A stretch of DNA of 64,000 nucleotides from Rostratula benghalensis (Eukaryota > Chordata > Aves > Charadriiformes > Rostratulidae), in contig VXAI01000136.1 of assembly GCA_013399305.1 (NCBI GenBank), positions 1-64,000 on the forward strand. The letters run 5' to 3'. A program made the translations under genes and the position numbers. Positions within the stretch are counted from its first letter, which is position 1. Every line of letters begins with the position of its first letter. The notes under the pieces are model-generated. The model searched no databases and had not been told where the DNA came from. It was given only the letters and a program-made list of their open reading frames with translations. This document shows, one piece after another, positions 24,441 to 37,632 of the stretch.

Positions 24441-27400
24441 GTGATGGCACGTGGTGGGGGATTTCTTGTGCAATCATCTAGCAACTGGGTTTGTTAGCAG
24501 CTTCTGTTACTTGTGACTCTTAGGAAGAAATTGTTAGAACTTTTGTCCAACACTTAGCAGACATTTGATTTCATGTGCCTTGCTTTTTGTTGTCTTCCTC
24601 TGAAATTCCGTGTTCTGCAGCTCCTATGGGTGGGTGGTGCTCGTATTGTTCGTGAGCTGGATAGAACCCAAGGCCAAAATAATGGCTAAAAATACGACAG
24701 AGGATGTATTTTTTTCACTAACAATGCTTAGTGTATGCACTCGGTTGTGGTCTGGTCATCTTGGTTTGTGCTACCCCCCGCCACGGCACTACAAAGGTTC
24801 ATTTTTCATGTAAATAACGGCTTTTGGAAGTCCATCTTCAGAATTAAATCTCCAGTGATTCAGTTCCAAAAGGACTTAAAGCCACAGGAACAGCTCTCTG
24901 CAAAAAAAAACAACTTCAGGAATGGATTCTGTGAGTAACTTCTGCCGCTGCTGAGACAGAAAATATTCTTGCACTACTTCAGCTCTCCGTTCTTCCCCCT
25001 CCCAAAATGCTACCTCTGTTCCCCAACACTTACAAGAGTTTGTTCCATTTATTTGGTAGTAGGTATCATTTGTTCACCTTTGCTGTTAATGATTCTGTAA
25101 AAGCAGATTATGTCCTGAGGTACCAATGCTCAGAAAAGTGAAATATTTTTCTCTTTCAATTTATCAGAATGCAAACTCTTAGCATTTCTTATTTCTAGGA
25201 AAGCTGGATTAATAGGCACCGGAAAGGTAATGATTTTCAGGCAGGTGGTGGTTGAGTGACCAAACCTGAACCAAGGACAGGTGTTCTTCTGGGATGGTCC
25301 CCTGACTGTAGCTCCGGGCTGTTCTGCCTGGTGACACCGTGTTCCTGTGGTGACGGAAGGTGCTCAACTTATTTATTGACCCAGCTCATGGCCAGCACCT
25401 CTGCACAGGTATTTTTTTATTAAAGCAACTTGCACACTTAATGCAGTCTCAGTTAAAATCATGGGGTTTTAAAATATTACATTTGGCTTGGTAATTCATG
25501 TAGGTATATTTATAAAAAGGAGTTTGATGCAGAATCTTAATTATTTCTTTTTTTAAAAAAGTTGTTTTCCAACCTTTTTCTTTTTTCTTTTTTTTTCCTT
25601 TCCTGTAAATATTCAGCATTTCCTAGTGCTGTGTGGTGTTTGGACTTAGAAGAAAGGAGGTGTTCTGTGTTAACAGTCTCCTGTGAATGATGAAAACAAC
25701 CAGGTTATCTCCTCCTCAGTCTGGTAGACGTTTTGGTTAGAGCTGTCTTGGCCTTTCCACCTGCCAGATAACAACAGTGCATTTTTGGTTTGGTTGTTGG
25801 TTTTTTTTTTTAATAAGCCTACTTCACATGCAGTTTATGGAATTTTTTCTTATTTGCACATTTATATTGTACAAGTGTCTAACAGCTGCACTCAGGCACG
25901 GCTGTTATAAGTCTTCATGGAAAAACAAACCGAAGGGGGCTTGTAACTACAGGAAATAAATAAGTTGAAAAAACCACCCTGCATTTTTGTTTTGTGTGAG
26001 GGGTAATTTTTTGGCCAAAGTGTTTGAAATACAAGGATCTCCTTTTACTGCACCTGCAATACAAGGTACCAGACATCTTCACACATCTCAGGCGTGGCTG
26101 TTTGCCCCTGAAGAATGTTAAAAAGTGAAAAAGTTGTGCAGAGGTGTATTTATGGGGTGGCTCCAGGTGAGCTGGCAGTGCTGGGGGTGCTGGGAAAGGA
26201 TGGCAGGAACTCCACAGGCTCTGCTGGTGGCAAGGAGAAGTTGAAGCCGCCGTTGCAGAACGAGGCAGCCCAGGTCCACAACTGTAACAACGAGTTTTGG
26301 GGGAAAAAAGGGGAAGATTTGTCACCTCAGCCTGGTGACCACCAAGCAGGTTCCCCTCTCCCGGTAAGGTCGAGCCTGGGATTGTCACTTGGATTCTACG
26401 GAGCCGTGGATCCGTCTCTGATGATTTGCAGTGCCCTGATTTTGGAAAAATGCCTGAAACAAGAGCACCTGGTGGTGGGGAGAGGACAGTCTGCCGTGTG
26501 CTGTCTCTGCTGGTGCAACCCCCAGTTCCCTTTAGAGATGGAAGCCCCAAAGAAGACAGAGATCCTCGCGTGCCGCGGAAGCGGAGTGCCGGCAAAACCC
26601 AGTGGCTGGGGACTGGATTAGTTGCCTGTGACTTTTTTTCCTCTGAATGTTTTTTTTATTACTGCTTGAAAGCAATACATTGAAGTCCTCAGTGACTTCA
26701 GGCTGGCCCCCATGAAGCACTGTCTTCCCTTGCTGTGAACTTCCAGCTGCATTTGGCAGAAACGCTTGAACTCCTGTTTTTCTTCATACAAAGAACATCT
26801 GTTAAATATTTGGAGGGCTTCCCCCCCTCCCTTCTCTGTGTACGAAATAATCTGCATCTGTGGTCCCTGCTCCCCAGTAAATCTGCAAAAACACCTGCTC
26901 AGACAAAAGCTTTGGGAAGGCTGAGTCTTGGCCTCTTGGCTGGTGGAGTTTATTGAAGCATTCTTCCTCTGGACTGCTGAGATTTTCTGTGTTTGAGACA
27001 TTAATTTAAACATACCTGTAAAAATCAAAGGTCAGACCTGGAAGTCAAAGTAATGGCATTCTGTTCTCATGCTGTGCTAGTGACTTGTATTTCTGAGTAA
27101 TTAAGTCCACACGGAAGAAAATAAGAATTAAAAAGATTGAAATAATTACAGTACCTTGAAAAAGTTCTGGAGAGGAATAGGAAGTGATTTAAGAAAGTAG
27201 AACACAAAGAGGAAGACCTGCAATTGTAAGACCAATTGGAGCTTGGCACGCCAAGGAAACATTTGAAATGTTCACCACCATTTATTTTTATTTTTTTTTT
27301 TGCATAAACAGTTTGAGATGGACATCTCTGAGGACTGTTACCTACTTTGTGCCACGTTTACCTCCCGTGTATTTAGATTTTGCTTCCAGTTTTGAAAATT

Positions 27401-27730
27401 ACCCAAAGTTGAGGTTTCGGGGAGGTGTCTGCTCTGAGCACGGAGGGCTTTGGCAGGTAAGTGCACCAGAACTCCCCCCTCCACGGGCTGCCAGAGACTT
27501 CCTTCTCATACCCCCCCAGGGACTCTGCACGTGTGTCACCCTCCTCTGATATTTAGAATATTAACTGCTAAAAATCGGCGTTCTGACTTCATAATGTTAG
27601 TAAGGCTTAATTAGTGTTGCCTCTGCCTTCCGAGCTGCACAAATTGTAGCTCACAAATACAAGGAAATAGGTCTGTGCAGCTTCATTTTTGGATATCTTG
27701 AAAGCCAGTGCTGTGTTTAGGTTGTTAAGC
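24441..27730. other. Spacer between mir-30d and mir-30b
   Basis: Probably part of the miRNA primary transcript. There is no CR1 between 23.8 and 29.1 kb. A GC-richer block at about 26115-26620 is open on both strands (168 codons on +, and 226 codons on - reaching 25915), with no recognisable protein. Donor-like sites ccag|gtgagc (about 26166) and cccg|gtaagg (about 26363) lie within it on the + strand. T tracts lie near 25580, 25801 and 27291. Confidence 0.5.
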
Positions 27731-27816
27731 TAATTTTTAGTTCCTGTAAACATCCTACACTCAGCTATAACACGTGGTGGAGCTGGGGGGTGGATGTTTA
27801 CTTCAACTGACTTGGA
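27731..27816 (+). ncRNA. MIR30B: microRNA precursor mir-30b
   Basis: The 5p arm at 27745-27766 is identical over 22 bases to miR-30b-5p as I know it, from TGTAAACATCC through ACTCAGCT. The 3p arm at 27783-27804 reads ctggggggtggatg onward and differs from the human 3p by one base (A to G at position 6). The arms pair across a short loop. The flank 5' of the hairpin (taatttttag) is unlike the human precursor, so the lower stem is weaker than usual. It is a member of the mir-30d/mir-30b cluster, same strand, about 22 kb upstream of the ZFAT CpG island. Function is post-transcriptional repression through the miR-30 seed. Confidence 0.96.
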
Positions 27817-29150
27817 AAGGCAGCTTTCCTCAGTGACCGAGTGACATGTTGGCCAGAAGAGAATGCTGGGTTTTCAGCAGTACTCAAACAAGTTTATTGT
27901 TTCACAAATCCTCTGATTCCTGTGGAAGTGGTATGTATTTCTTTAAAGGCTTTGATGCTCCAATTATGCTTTATGTTGACTTTATAAAGGCAGGTTTATT
28001 GCGAAGCAGTCCTGAACTGATGAAATCTGTACCTTTTTCTAATTTGCAAATAAACTCTGATAGCACATCTTTGTCTTGAAAAGTAACTTCTGGTGCCCTT
28101 GGTTCCCCTGGGTTACCCTGACGGCCGAGAAATAATTTAAGATCTGATACTGAAGGGTCAATTCTCAGTTGTAGCAGTGATTTATTACTTGTTATCTACT
28201 TGCTGCTGGTTATCAAAACAGGAGTAGGTGCTGATAATGCTAAAAAAATATATATAAAAGCCAAGTTCAAACAGATCATTAGGGAAGTGAAGGGAGCAAG
28301 ATTTAACCATTCCTGTTGCCTTCTAGTTCTGAACAACACGAGAACAATCTCACTTTGATGGGGGAAATCTGGCCAGGAGAAGAAGGAAGGAGACAAGCAC
28401 CTTTTGCTTCCCTTGTAATTCTCCTTCCCTCGTGTCTTCTGGAATCCCGCTCCTACTCCTGGTGTCTGCGTTGGTAAATGAAGCAGGGCTCTGGCATTTG
28501 GGGAATGTTAAGTACCAAATTTAGGCGTTCAAAAACAGAGCTCAAATATTTTTATTCGAATGGAAGAGGGAAGGACGTGCCCCTCGTATTCGTTGTGAAG
28601 CAAAACCTGCTTTTCTGGGGGTTGTTCTCACACTTCTGTATCCCTGTTAATAGGTGAAAGGCCCAGACTGAGATGGAAAATTTCTTACTTGAAATGGCAG
28701 ATACATTATGAAGATTATCAAGAGGATTTTTCCTCATTTAAACACGCGTATTTGGGCACTTTTTTTGCTGCAGTTCAGTTTTTTTGCTGTGCTTTTATCT
28801 TTGCTTCCAAACTGCAGAGGCCATCTTCATTTGCAGAAGTCCTTGTGGGCAGGTTCTATGCAATGTATGGCTCTGCAAACAAGTGCATGCAAGAAAATTC
28901 TGTATTTATGCGGAATTCTGGCGTGTGAATGCTGCAGTGTAACCATGTATGTGCTGTGTGGGCATGTCCCTATGTGAAAAAAAGTTCTACTAGATTTTGA
29001 TTTGGCCTCTGTGTGTTTAATTGGTACAAAATTCTTGACTTTTCCAGTTCAGGTTAAACTAAGGAAGTAGGAGGGATGCGAGTTGTCCTCCTCAGGAGAG
29101 ATCCTATCATTAAAAAAGCTTATCTGCAGGGACAGATCTGTCTGTCAGCA
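27817..29150. other. Non-coding stretch
   Basis: No gene or repeat recognised. Two overlapping + strand ORFs near 28700-28980 have no family resemblance. Confidence 0.6.
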
Positions 29151-30085
29151 TATTCCTGGTTGGAAAGGACCTCTGAGATCACCGAGAACAACCATCCACA
29201 CAAAAAAAACCCCTACAATCCCAGCCACCAGAGCATGCCCTGGAGTGCCACATCTCCATGTTTCTTAAATACCTCCAGGGATGGTGCCCCCTCCCTGGGC
29301 AGGCTGTTCCAGTGCCTGACCACTCTTTCACTAAAATAATTCTTCCTAAGATCTAACCTAAACCTCCCCTGCTGCAACTTCAGAGCATTTCCTCTGCTCC
29401 TCTTCACTTGGGAGAAGAGGCCAACACCCACCTCTCTACACCCTCCTTTCAGGTGGTTGTAAGAGGGCAATGAGGTCTCCCCTCAGCCTCCTCCAAACTA
29501 AACATGGCCACTTCCCTCAGCTTCTCCTCACAGGACTTGTTCTCCAGACCCCTCACCAGCTCGGTGGCTCTGCTCTGGACACACAACAGCACCTCAATGT
29601 CCTCCTTGTGTTCAGTTCTGGGCCCCTCACTACAGCACTCGAGGTACAGAGGCACCATCCCTTCCCTGCTCCTGCTGGCCATGCTGTTCCTGATACAGGC
29701 CAGGATGCTGTTGGCCTTGGCCGCCTGTGCACACTGCTGGCTGATGGTAAGCTGGTTGTCCACCAACACCCTCAGGCCCTTTTCTGCTGGGCAGCTTTCC
29801 AGCCACTCTTGCCTAAGCCTGTAGCCTTGCTTGGGGTTGTTGTGACCGCCGTGCAGGACCCACCACTTGGCCCAGTGGAGTTCATACAACTGGCCTGAGC
29901 CCCTTGGTCCTGTCCAGGTCCCTCTGTAGAGCCTTCCTGTGCTCCAGCAGATCAACACTCCCACCCCCTGGTTTGGTGTCACCTGCAGACTCAGGGAGGG
30001 CACGCTTGATCCCCTCATCCAGATCATCAGTGAAGGTACAAAAAACCCGAGATTGGTCCCAAAACTGAGCCCGGTTCTGCACAGC
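29151..30085 (-). mobile_element. CR1 LINE fragment, longest in window
   Basis: Reverse-oriented CR1 of about 0.93 kb. From its 3' end it runs through tctgagatcaccgagaacaa and the ORF2 carboxy-terminal region into the more 5' ORF2 sequence with cctcatccagatcatcagtg at the right. A frame of 192 residues (29449-30027) shows the LRVLVDNQLTISQQCAQAAK and SRSREGMVPLYLECC blocks. The 3' part is in another frame, so the ORF is broken. It reaches further 5' than any other copy here but still lacks the catalytic reverse-transcriptase core. Confidence 0.95.
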
Positions 30086-31873
30086 GAGGCTGTGTGGCCT
30101 CTGTAGCTAGGTCTGGGTGAACTTCACCCCGAGTTGCTCCAAGGATCTTCTATCTCCATCCCAAAAACCCATCCTGCCGGGGGTTGCCAATGCTGGACAT
30201 TGATGGCAGTGTGAGAGCACAGAGAGCCCTGAGGTGATGCCTGTGAAGCTGTTGCAGGTTTGCTGTCGTGTGTTACGTGGTGATTAATGTTGACACGAGC
30301 TCTTGAACTACTTCACCTATGAGTCCTCCCCTCACGTGTCTCAAGGAAGGCACAAGGAACAGTTGTGGTTGCTTTAAAAAAGAAAAAAAAGACAAAACCA
30401 AAACCCCCTAGGCACTTTAAAAACAAAGGAGGAGTAAAATGTTGAAATTAGCAAAACCAAAAAGCATATTGAAGCTTGAAATTTAATTTAATGTATTTGG
30501 ACTATTTGAGGTTTGCAGTAGCTTGGGTTCTTTAGTGGCTTCAGGTTGGGGGGGGTTCAGTTTTGTTTAGCTCCTCCTCGGCTGAAATGGGCAGTGGAGT
30601 AGGTTGTAGTGATGTTGTTCTTCCAGGGAATTTCCTGTCGTTTGGCTCCTCCCCAGGGAGAGAAGGGATTCGCTGAGCAGTGGCAGGGCCAGCACCATGA
30701 GAGGAAATCTCTAAAGATAAGTCCAAATGTTGGGGGGAGGTGTTATTTAGTTGTTTTTTGGGTTTTTTTAGTGAGCATTTGAGAGGAGAATGAAAATTGT
30801 GCCTGTGCTTCCTTCCACGTGCGTGGCTGTTCTAACAGTGTAAGCTGCAAACTTGTTTTAATTTCCATGAAAGTCTTCGTTTGAGAACTAAAGAGACTCA
30901 TCCTGGTGCTGTTCCTCCCCCCCTGTGTTTATTGGGCTGTGTTTGTCAGTCTAGTTTGTGCCAAAGTAAAAAAAATCAAACTTCTAGGATGGGTGTTCAG
31001 AGATCCCGAGTATAAAATACCTCTGCAGAAACTGAAGCTGTGTTTTAAATCACGTAGTTCACTTTTTTTTTGCCCTGCCATTCTGTTGGTGGTTTTTACA
31101 CAGAAAAGTCAGCATCCCGTGGCACTGGTGATGGCATAAACCAAAACTGGGGAAGTAGCTGGGAGAAGGCTACAGCGTTACAGGGTCTGTAGGGTTGTCT
31201 GAAAGCTCTAGGGAGAGCTAGGGCAGCTTGGGGAAGTCACTCAACATTGGCCAAAAATTAAATTCTCTTGAGAATGCCTTTTCTCTTGAAAAACACGTAG
31301 GCCTGGTTACTGTGTTTTTTCATGGCAGTTTGGACAAGACACATTTACTCCTCTGTTTAATTCAGGCAGGGTTGAAGCTTCTGAGAACTTCCACGTGCCT
31401 GGATGGTGGTGGGGTTTGAGGGGTCGGGTTCCTGGTGGTGATGCTGCAGCCTGCTCAGGCAGCTCGGGAACGCTCTGCGCTTGATTTTTCCCTTTCCTCT
31501 GCCTCTTAGGAAAGCCCTCACCCAGAACGAAGGAAATGCAGTTTATGTCAGCATGGATCATTTGCTGCCCGATAACATGGCTCTCTCAGGAGAGAAACAA
31601 TTTCCTGTACACAGTATAGCTTACTAAGATACATCTGTCTTGAAAATCTGCCGTTTTAATAAAGTGAAAAATCAGTTTCCCAAACTTTACACAAGCCTTA
31701 TCTTTGTCTGACAGGAAAGAAGGGAGGAGGCAGGGGATAAAAGATGCTTTGTGAACTCAACTCTGTTTACTTAAGGCGCTGGGAAACATGCTGAGAACGT
31801 CTACATTAAGTGCATGGCCTAATGGGGTTTCTTTGGGTTTACTTGAACCCTTTACCAACGAGTAGAGAATGTG
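30086..31873. other. Non-coding stretch
   Basis: No gene recognised. An A/C-rich low-complexity stretch lies at about 30375-30410 and a short G run at about 30547. Nothing else stands out. Confidence 0.6.
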
Positions 31874-32590
31874 ATCACAGAATCCCAGACTCTCAGGGAT
31901 TGGAAGGGACCTTGAAAGCTCATCCAGTCCCATCCCCCTGCCAGAGCAGGAACACCCAGAGCAGGTCCCACAGGAACGTGTCCAGGAGGGGTTTGAATGT
32001 CTCCAGAGAAGGAGACTCCACCACCTCTCTGGGCAGCCCCTGCCAGTGCTCCCTCACCCTCACTGTGATGAAGTTTGTCCTCATATTTCAGTGGAACCCC
32101 CTCTGTTCCAGCTTGCACCCATTGCCCCTTGTCCTATCATTGCCTGTCACTGAGAAGAGCCTGGCTCCATCCTCCTGACACTCACCCTTTCCAGATTTAG
32201 AAACATTCAGGAGGTCACCCCTCACTCTTCTCCAAGCTCCAGAGACCCAGCTCCCTCAGCCTTTCCTCCTCTGGGAGATGCTCCACTCCCTTCAGCATCT
32301 TTGTAGCCCTGCCCTGGACTCTCTCCAGCAGTTTCCTGTCCCTCTGGAGCTGAGAGGCCCAGAACTGGACACACTATTCCAGATGGGGTCTCCCCAGGGC
32401 AGAGCAGAGGGGGAGGAGAACCTCTCTGGACCTACTGACCACCCCCCTTCTCCTACACCCTAGGATGCCATTGGCCTTCCTTGCCACCAGGGCACAGAGC
32501 TGGCTCATGGGCATCCTGCTGCCCACCAGGACCCCCAGGTCCCTTTCCCCATCACTGCTCCCCAACAGTACAGTTCCCAACTTGTACTGG
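31874..32590 (-). mobile_element. CR1 LINE fragment, 3' part
   Basis: Reverse-oriented CR1 beginning with the terminal tcacagaatcccagactctc and running to agttcccaacttgtactgg. It is highly similar along its length to the + strand copy at 10831-11590, so the two form an inverted repeat about 20 kb apart that encloses both miRNAs. The frame is broken into short ORFs. Confidence 0.95.
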
Positions 32591-34351
32591 TGCCTGTGAT
32601 CTAATAATAAGATTTTTTTGAGATATTTTTTGAGTCCACAGCAATGTTACTTCTGTTCTAGTGGAGTGCAATCTCATGAAACAGCATTTTTCTGTCTCTG
32701 TGTGTGTGTCCCCACTGGACATCCAGTCTTGTCCATCCCATAAAAACTCCTGCTGTAGGTGCTTCCTGCCTGCAATGCAGACAGAACATTCCAGTATTTC
32801 TGCTTCCCCAGCTCCTCTGGTTCCTCCAGGTCTGGGTGGTTTTCATCACACACCCAGGTTTTTACTGGTCTGGCTGTGTCAGCAGGGGACACAAACGTCC
32901 TCTGGTCACCTTCAGAGGAGCATTAATGAGGTCTTGCTTCTGCTCTGAAACAGAGAAACATCCCCTACCCCTCCTGGCATAAACTGCAGTCTGTAAAGAC
33001 AAGCTGGTGTTATGGGATAGAGGCAGGAAAACAAGAAGCAAACTGGATGTCACCAGAAAATGGAATCTTCGTGAGGAGGAGGAAAAAAAAGAAAAAGGTA
33101 ATTTAATAGAGTTTTCAGGTCAGAGGCACTAGGGTATGTGTGGTGTTGGTGCTAGAGGCCAGGTCCAAGAGAACATCGAATTAAATGAAGTGAAAAGTGC
33201 AGGTAGGGCTGGGATACAGCCTCTGAAAAATCACTCCTTCATTTTTTCTGTGAAAAGCTGAAAAAGGAAAAGAAAACAATAAAAATCCCTGAATGGCTGT
33301 CTTAACTGCAATAAACTGCTCTCTTTCAGAAAACTGAGGTATTCCCCTCTGTACCTTGAATTTGCTATTCCTTCCCATTTTTATTTGCTCAAGCTGATTA
33401 AAAACCAAAGAACATCACCAAAAATAATCCAACAAAGAAACCCCCAACCCTCTCATTTTTAAATGGATAAAGGTGTCTTTACTAGAAAAGTTACTTCCAA
33501 ATACAAAATGTGGGGAAGGAGAAGCACAAAAATTGAGAACTAGATTGTTTTGAGAGGATTGTAGTATTCCTCTGAAGGACAATTGCAGAGTTTGAGTTTT
33601 TTTCAGTCAACTGTTTTAGCAGTTTTCAGTAGTTTCTAGATGACAGCTTGGTGCTGATAACACAAGAAGTTGCATAAAAAGTTTCCTACAGGACCGTTTG
33701 TCACCGCACCTACGTGGTTACACCACATCATGGGGCAGTTCTAATGGTCAGTCCTCAAAATGCTTGACTTGCATTAGAGGTGACAAAAAAATTTATGTTT
33801 GCTTTGATGCTCGTTAATAAACTTCAGTTTTGTTCTTCTTAAAATAGGTTGATTGTAGTTCCAGTCAAGGAGCATTCAGAAGATGCTTAATTTTGTGAGA
33901 GATTCTTGTTTTCTCAAGGGGGTTATGTATAAGTGGGATTTACACATAGGAGTCTATCATCTCTGTAAACAGAGCTCCTGAAGCCAGTTTAGGCTCCAGG
34001 GAGAGCAGGACTGTAATTCTGGTTTTGTCTTAATTTCTTGGGACGACTTTAAAATGCAGAGACAGCTTTAGTTGTGCTGAATTTTGCCATATAGAGACTT
34101 TCTTTCCCGTTCCCAGTGCTTAAATACCGCAGTGTGTGCTGCCAGGGAATAAGAACATTTCCCATTATTTCACTTGTACATTGGGCTTTATGTTGAACTC
34201 TGGATCCAAAACTGGCTGTGGATCAATTTGATGTGTGTTTATGCCAGAACATGTGAAAGTGTTTTAAGATAAACAGGAACAAGGTACTCATTTTCCCATG
34301 TGGAGCTGAAGCTAGGCATTTTTAATACTGGAATACCTGCTTTCAGAACAA
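32591..34351. other. Non-coding stretch
   Basis: No gene recognised. From here to about 48.8 kb the + strand looks richer in A than the DNA to the left. Confidence 0.55.
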
Positions 34352-34786
34352 AGAATCATAGACCAGTTTGGTTGAAAGGGACATTTCAAGGCCATCTAGT
34401 CCAACTCCCCCACCATCAGCAGGGACATCATCAACTAGATCAGGCTGCTCAGAGCCCCATCCCACCTGACGTGGAATGTTCCCAGGGATGGGGGATCTAC
34501 CACATCCCTGGGCAGCCTAGGCCAGTGGTTTTACCACAAAAAGTTTCTTTCTTCTATCTAGTTTGAATCTACCCTTTTTTAGTTTACAGCCTTTGTCCTG
34601 TTGCACCAGGCCCCTGCTAAAAGCTCTGTCCCCATCTTCCATGTGAGCCCCTTTTAGGTACTGAAAGGACACAGTAAGGTCTCCCCAGAGGCTTCTCTCT
34701 CTTCTCCAGGCTGAAAATCCCCACCTCCCTCAGACTGTCCTCCCACACAGCAGAGGTGCTCCACCCCTCTCATCAGAGCAGAGTAG
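34352..34786 (-). mobile_element. CR1 LINE fragment
   Basis: Reverse-oriented, moderately old CR1: agaatcatagaccagtttgg, ggccatctagtccaactccc, tccctgggcagcctaggcca, and farther right aaggtctccccagaggcttc with a ctctcttctccaggctg block. There is no intact frame. Confidence 0.88.
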
Positions 34787-37632
34787 GGAGAATTTTAATC
34801 CACTCACAAAGTTAAGATTCAGAGCTGTGTCCAAATTTAGAAATCACAGAGTGTTCCAGTTGGTTCCTTTCAGAGGAAAGGAAACGGAGGGCTCCTTTAA
34901 TTGCAATAAAGGACTCGCTCCTGCTCGTCTCTGCAGAAGTGAAGGAAGAGTTCTCCCTCCCAAGGAAAGAGAGCAGGGAAGCAAGTGCCAGGAAGGCAAG
35001 ATCAGAGACAGTGTCTTAGTCTGAGAATACAGGAAAGGGAGGAGTGAATCCTCTGAGTTTAACAAAGACAGAGATATGAAGGACTTTTGTTTGCCACGTA
35101 CAAATGTTATTTGGTGACAGTAAACAGAAGAAGGGATTAATCCAGTGAATAATACATCCCTTTACTGTGAAATGGAATAAAACTTAAAGATATCTAAGAA
35201 TTGATATTTGACCATACCTGATTTTTCTCAACCAAAAATGGGGTGTAGCTTTACTGCAATATATTAAATATAAGTACACTAAATAAAAAGGTATCAGTGG
35301 TAGAATATCTTCGGCCATTTCTTTTAAACCAAGATACTAAAAAAATGGCACAAATGCCTTCCATCCTTCCCCCCAAAAAAGAGAGCTTCCTGCCCAAACT
35401 GCAACTGTATTTATTTTCTAGTAAATCATGCTGTGACAACGTAGACACACAGCCCATCTGTATAATGCTGTCTCTTTACTGCCACTGTCCTGAGCACAGC
35501 TGCTCTTCGGAGTCGCTCCCCCTGAGCATCTGTTAAAAATGAACTCGTTGCCCTTGGAAACCAGCATTAAAACCCCCTCTCTTTGGGTCAGACCCCAGAA
35601 GGTTGGGGGTTCACCAGGGTTAGGTGCTCTTCTGGGACAGTCAGTCCCGGTGGGTCTCAGAGTGGTCTGGATGTGTCTCTCCAACGCCCTGTTGTAAAGA
35701 GGGTGGGCAAACCACCTTTCCACTTGTTTGTTTGTATCCTTGCTTTTCTGCAGGAATTCCATCTCCTGCTGGTAAATATATTTACATCTGTGTTTAGCCC
35801 TGGCTTCCTCCTGTTAGAAAACTTAGTGAAAATGGAGTTAAGAAGTCACGTGAAATCTTCTCCACGTGTGGTCTCTACATTGTGATTATTTGCTTCTTGT
35901 TCAACTAAATTGTGCAGCACAGATTTCCCAGATTTCTCAGGTTTTTGCTCCTTTCTGAATCTCTTTGAGTTTTTGCCCCTGCACTTGAAAGTTCCTATTT
36001 TTAAGCAGTGAATTCAGGAAACAGAAACTTTGTTCAGCCCTCTCAAATGTTCAGTAGCAGGAAATAAATATTTGAATAATCTTGGGTTGTGATTGGGGTT
36101 AGAGTAAAGTTTTGGACGTAAACTCTCTTTTTTTTAGGACTAAAACAACCTGTTGCATGTTGAACTGATCATAATGAATTTTCATACAGATCTTATACTT
36201 TTTTCTACTCATTTGGACTGCTTAAAGTGTGAAGTTAAGGTATTGTGCCATAAAGACTGTATATATAGTAGCAGTAAGAAAAAAATCAAGATTTAGTGCA
36301 GGTAAGGTTCTTCTAAAGCTATGTTGATAAAGTTAACTCGATACTACTTCAGCTGACAAAGCAGTAGTTATTGTGGATTGCACAATGAAGCCTGCAGTAC
36401 CTTAATAAATAGCCCCTTTCTGATGTAGTGGCATTTTATTTAAACTTCATACTTTTTTTTTTTAATAAATACCTTTTTTTTTTAATGTCACAAACAGTCA
36501 AATACATTCTGTGCACCTCTGAACTCTTGTATCAAGTTAGGAGGAGTTTTATGCTTTTTGGTTTAGTGGTACCGATGTTTCCTCCTGTAAAATAGCTGGA
36601 GGCTAAGACTTGAATCTGCCCAGGCCACATCTATGCTGATAAACACACTTGCTCCTGGGAGTGATTCCTTCCTTTCCCCTGGCTCTTTTCCCACCAGCTC
36701 CCAAAACTTGTACCTACAGTGCTCAGGGCTGTTCCCTCTATGACTGGCTGGGACTCTGGATCTCCTCCCTCACCGGTGCCGTGCCCCTGTCATAAGACAA
36801 ACGCACGGGGGTGCGTTCCCTCTGTTCCTTTTCGGAAGTGTCTGGTACCCAAGGGCTGTGCCGGGGCTCACTGGAGCAGTGTCCTCGGGGTAGGAAACTG
36901 GGCTGCCTGGTGCAACCTGTGGGTGATGGTGGGGGTCTATTCTGGTGGCCGAGGGTGCAATGGTAGCATTGCTTGGGTGGTGCTAGAGGACTCTAGGGCA
37001 GGAGGAGCCTGCGTGGTGAGCTAGCAGAAAATGTTCCTCGAGCACAGTGGTCTTAAAACTCAGGGATGACTGTTTTGGAAGGAATCAATTCTGCACGATA
37101 AAAAAAACCCCAAAAATGCTCAGGGATGTATATAATAATCTAACAAGTTATTTAATGTCATTAAATGGACTACTCATTCAGTTTCTGCTTTGCTATGGTC
37201 TGGTTTTTGCCTTCCTTCCACTAACTGTGCCGTTCAGCCTCCCCTGTCTTGCCGCCACTATATCCTAGTTATGTTCATGGTTGTAGTCATCATCACACCT
37301 CAATGTATAGGGACTGGGGAAAACAGTCAGCTGCTCTACAGGAGTAGAGGAAGAGGAGAAACTCTAGGGAGTTACATATAGTTTGTGAAAGGTGACTGAG
37401 AAAGAATGTCCAGGGATATGTATGGGCTTGTAGATGGTGGAAAGAAAAGCTGGGTTTCCAGAGTTCCAACCTGATTGTTGGTGGAAGGAAGCGTGTGTTA
37501 GAGGGGCTAAGAAGTGTGTGGGTGAGACAGACAAGGTAGGACAGAAAGGGCTACAGACCTTTGTTACCAGTCTGGTAATTTTAGGTAAGCATCAGCTCTT
37601 CTGGGGGCAAGGGGAGAAAGAGAAACAGTGAT
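34787..37632. other. Non-coding stretch
   Basis: No gene recognised. T-rich tracts lie near 36451-36483. The + strand ORF at 36719-37024 (101 codons) lies in a GC-richer patch, but its make-up resembles no family. Confidence 0.55.

Noticed and set aside
36719..37024. 101-codon + strand ORF in a GC-richer patch
   Set aside because: No conserved motifs, no splice sites that would connect it, and composition explains the length.
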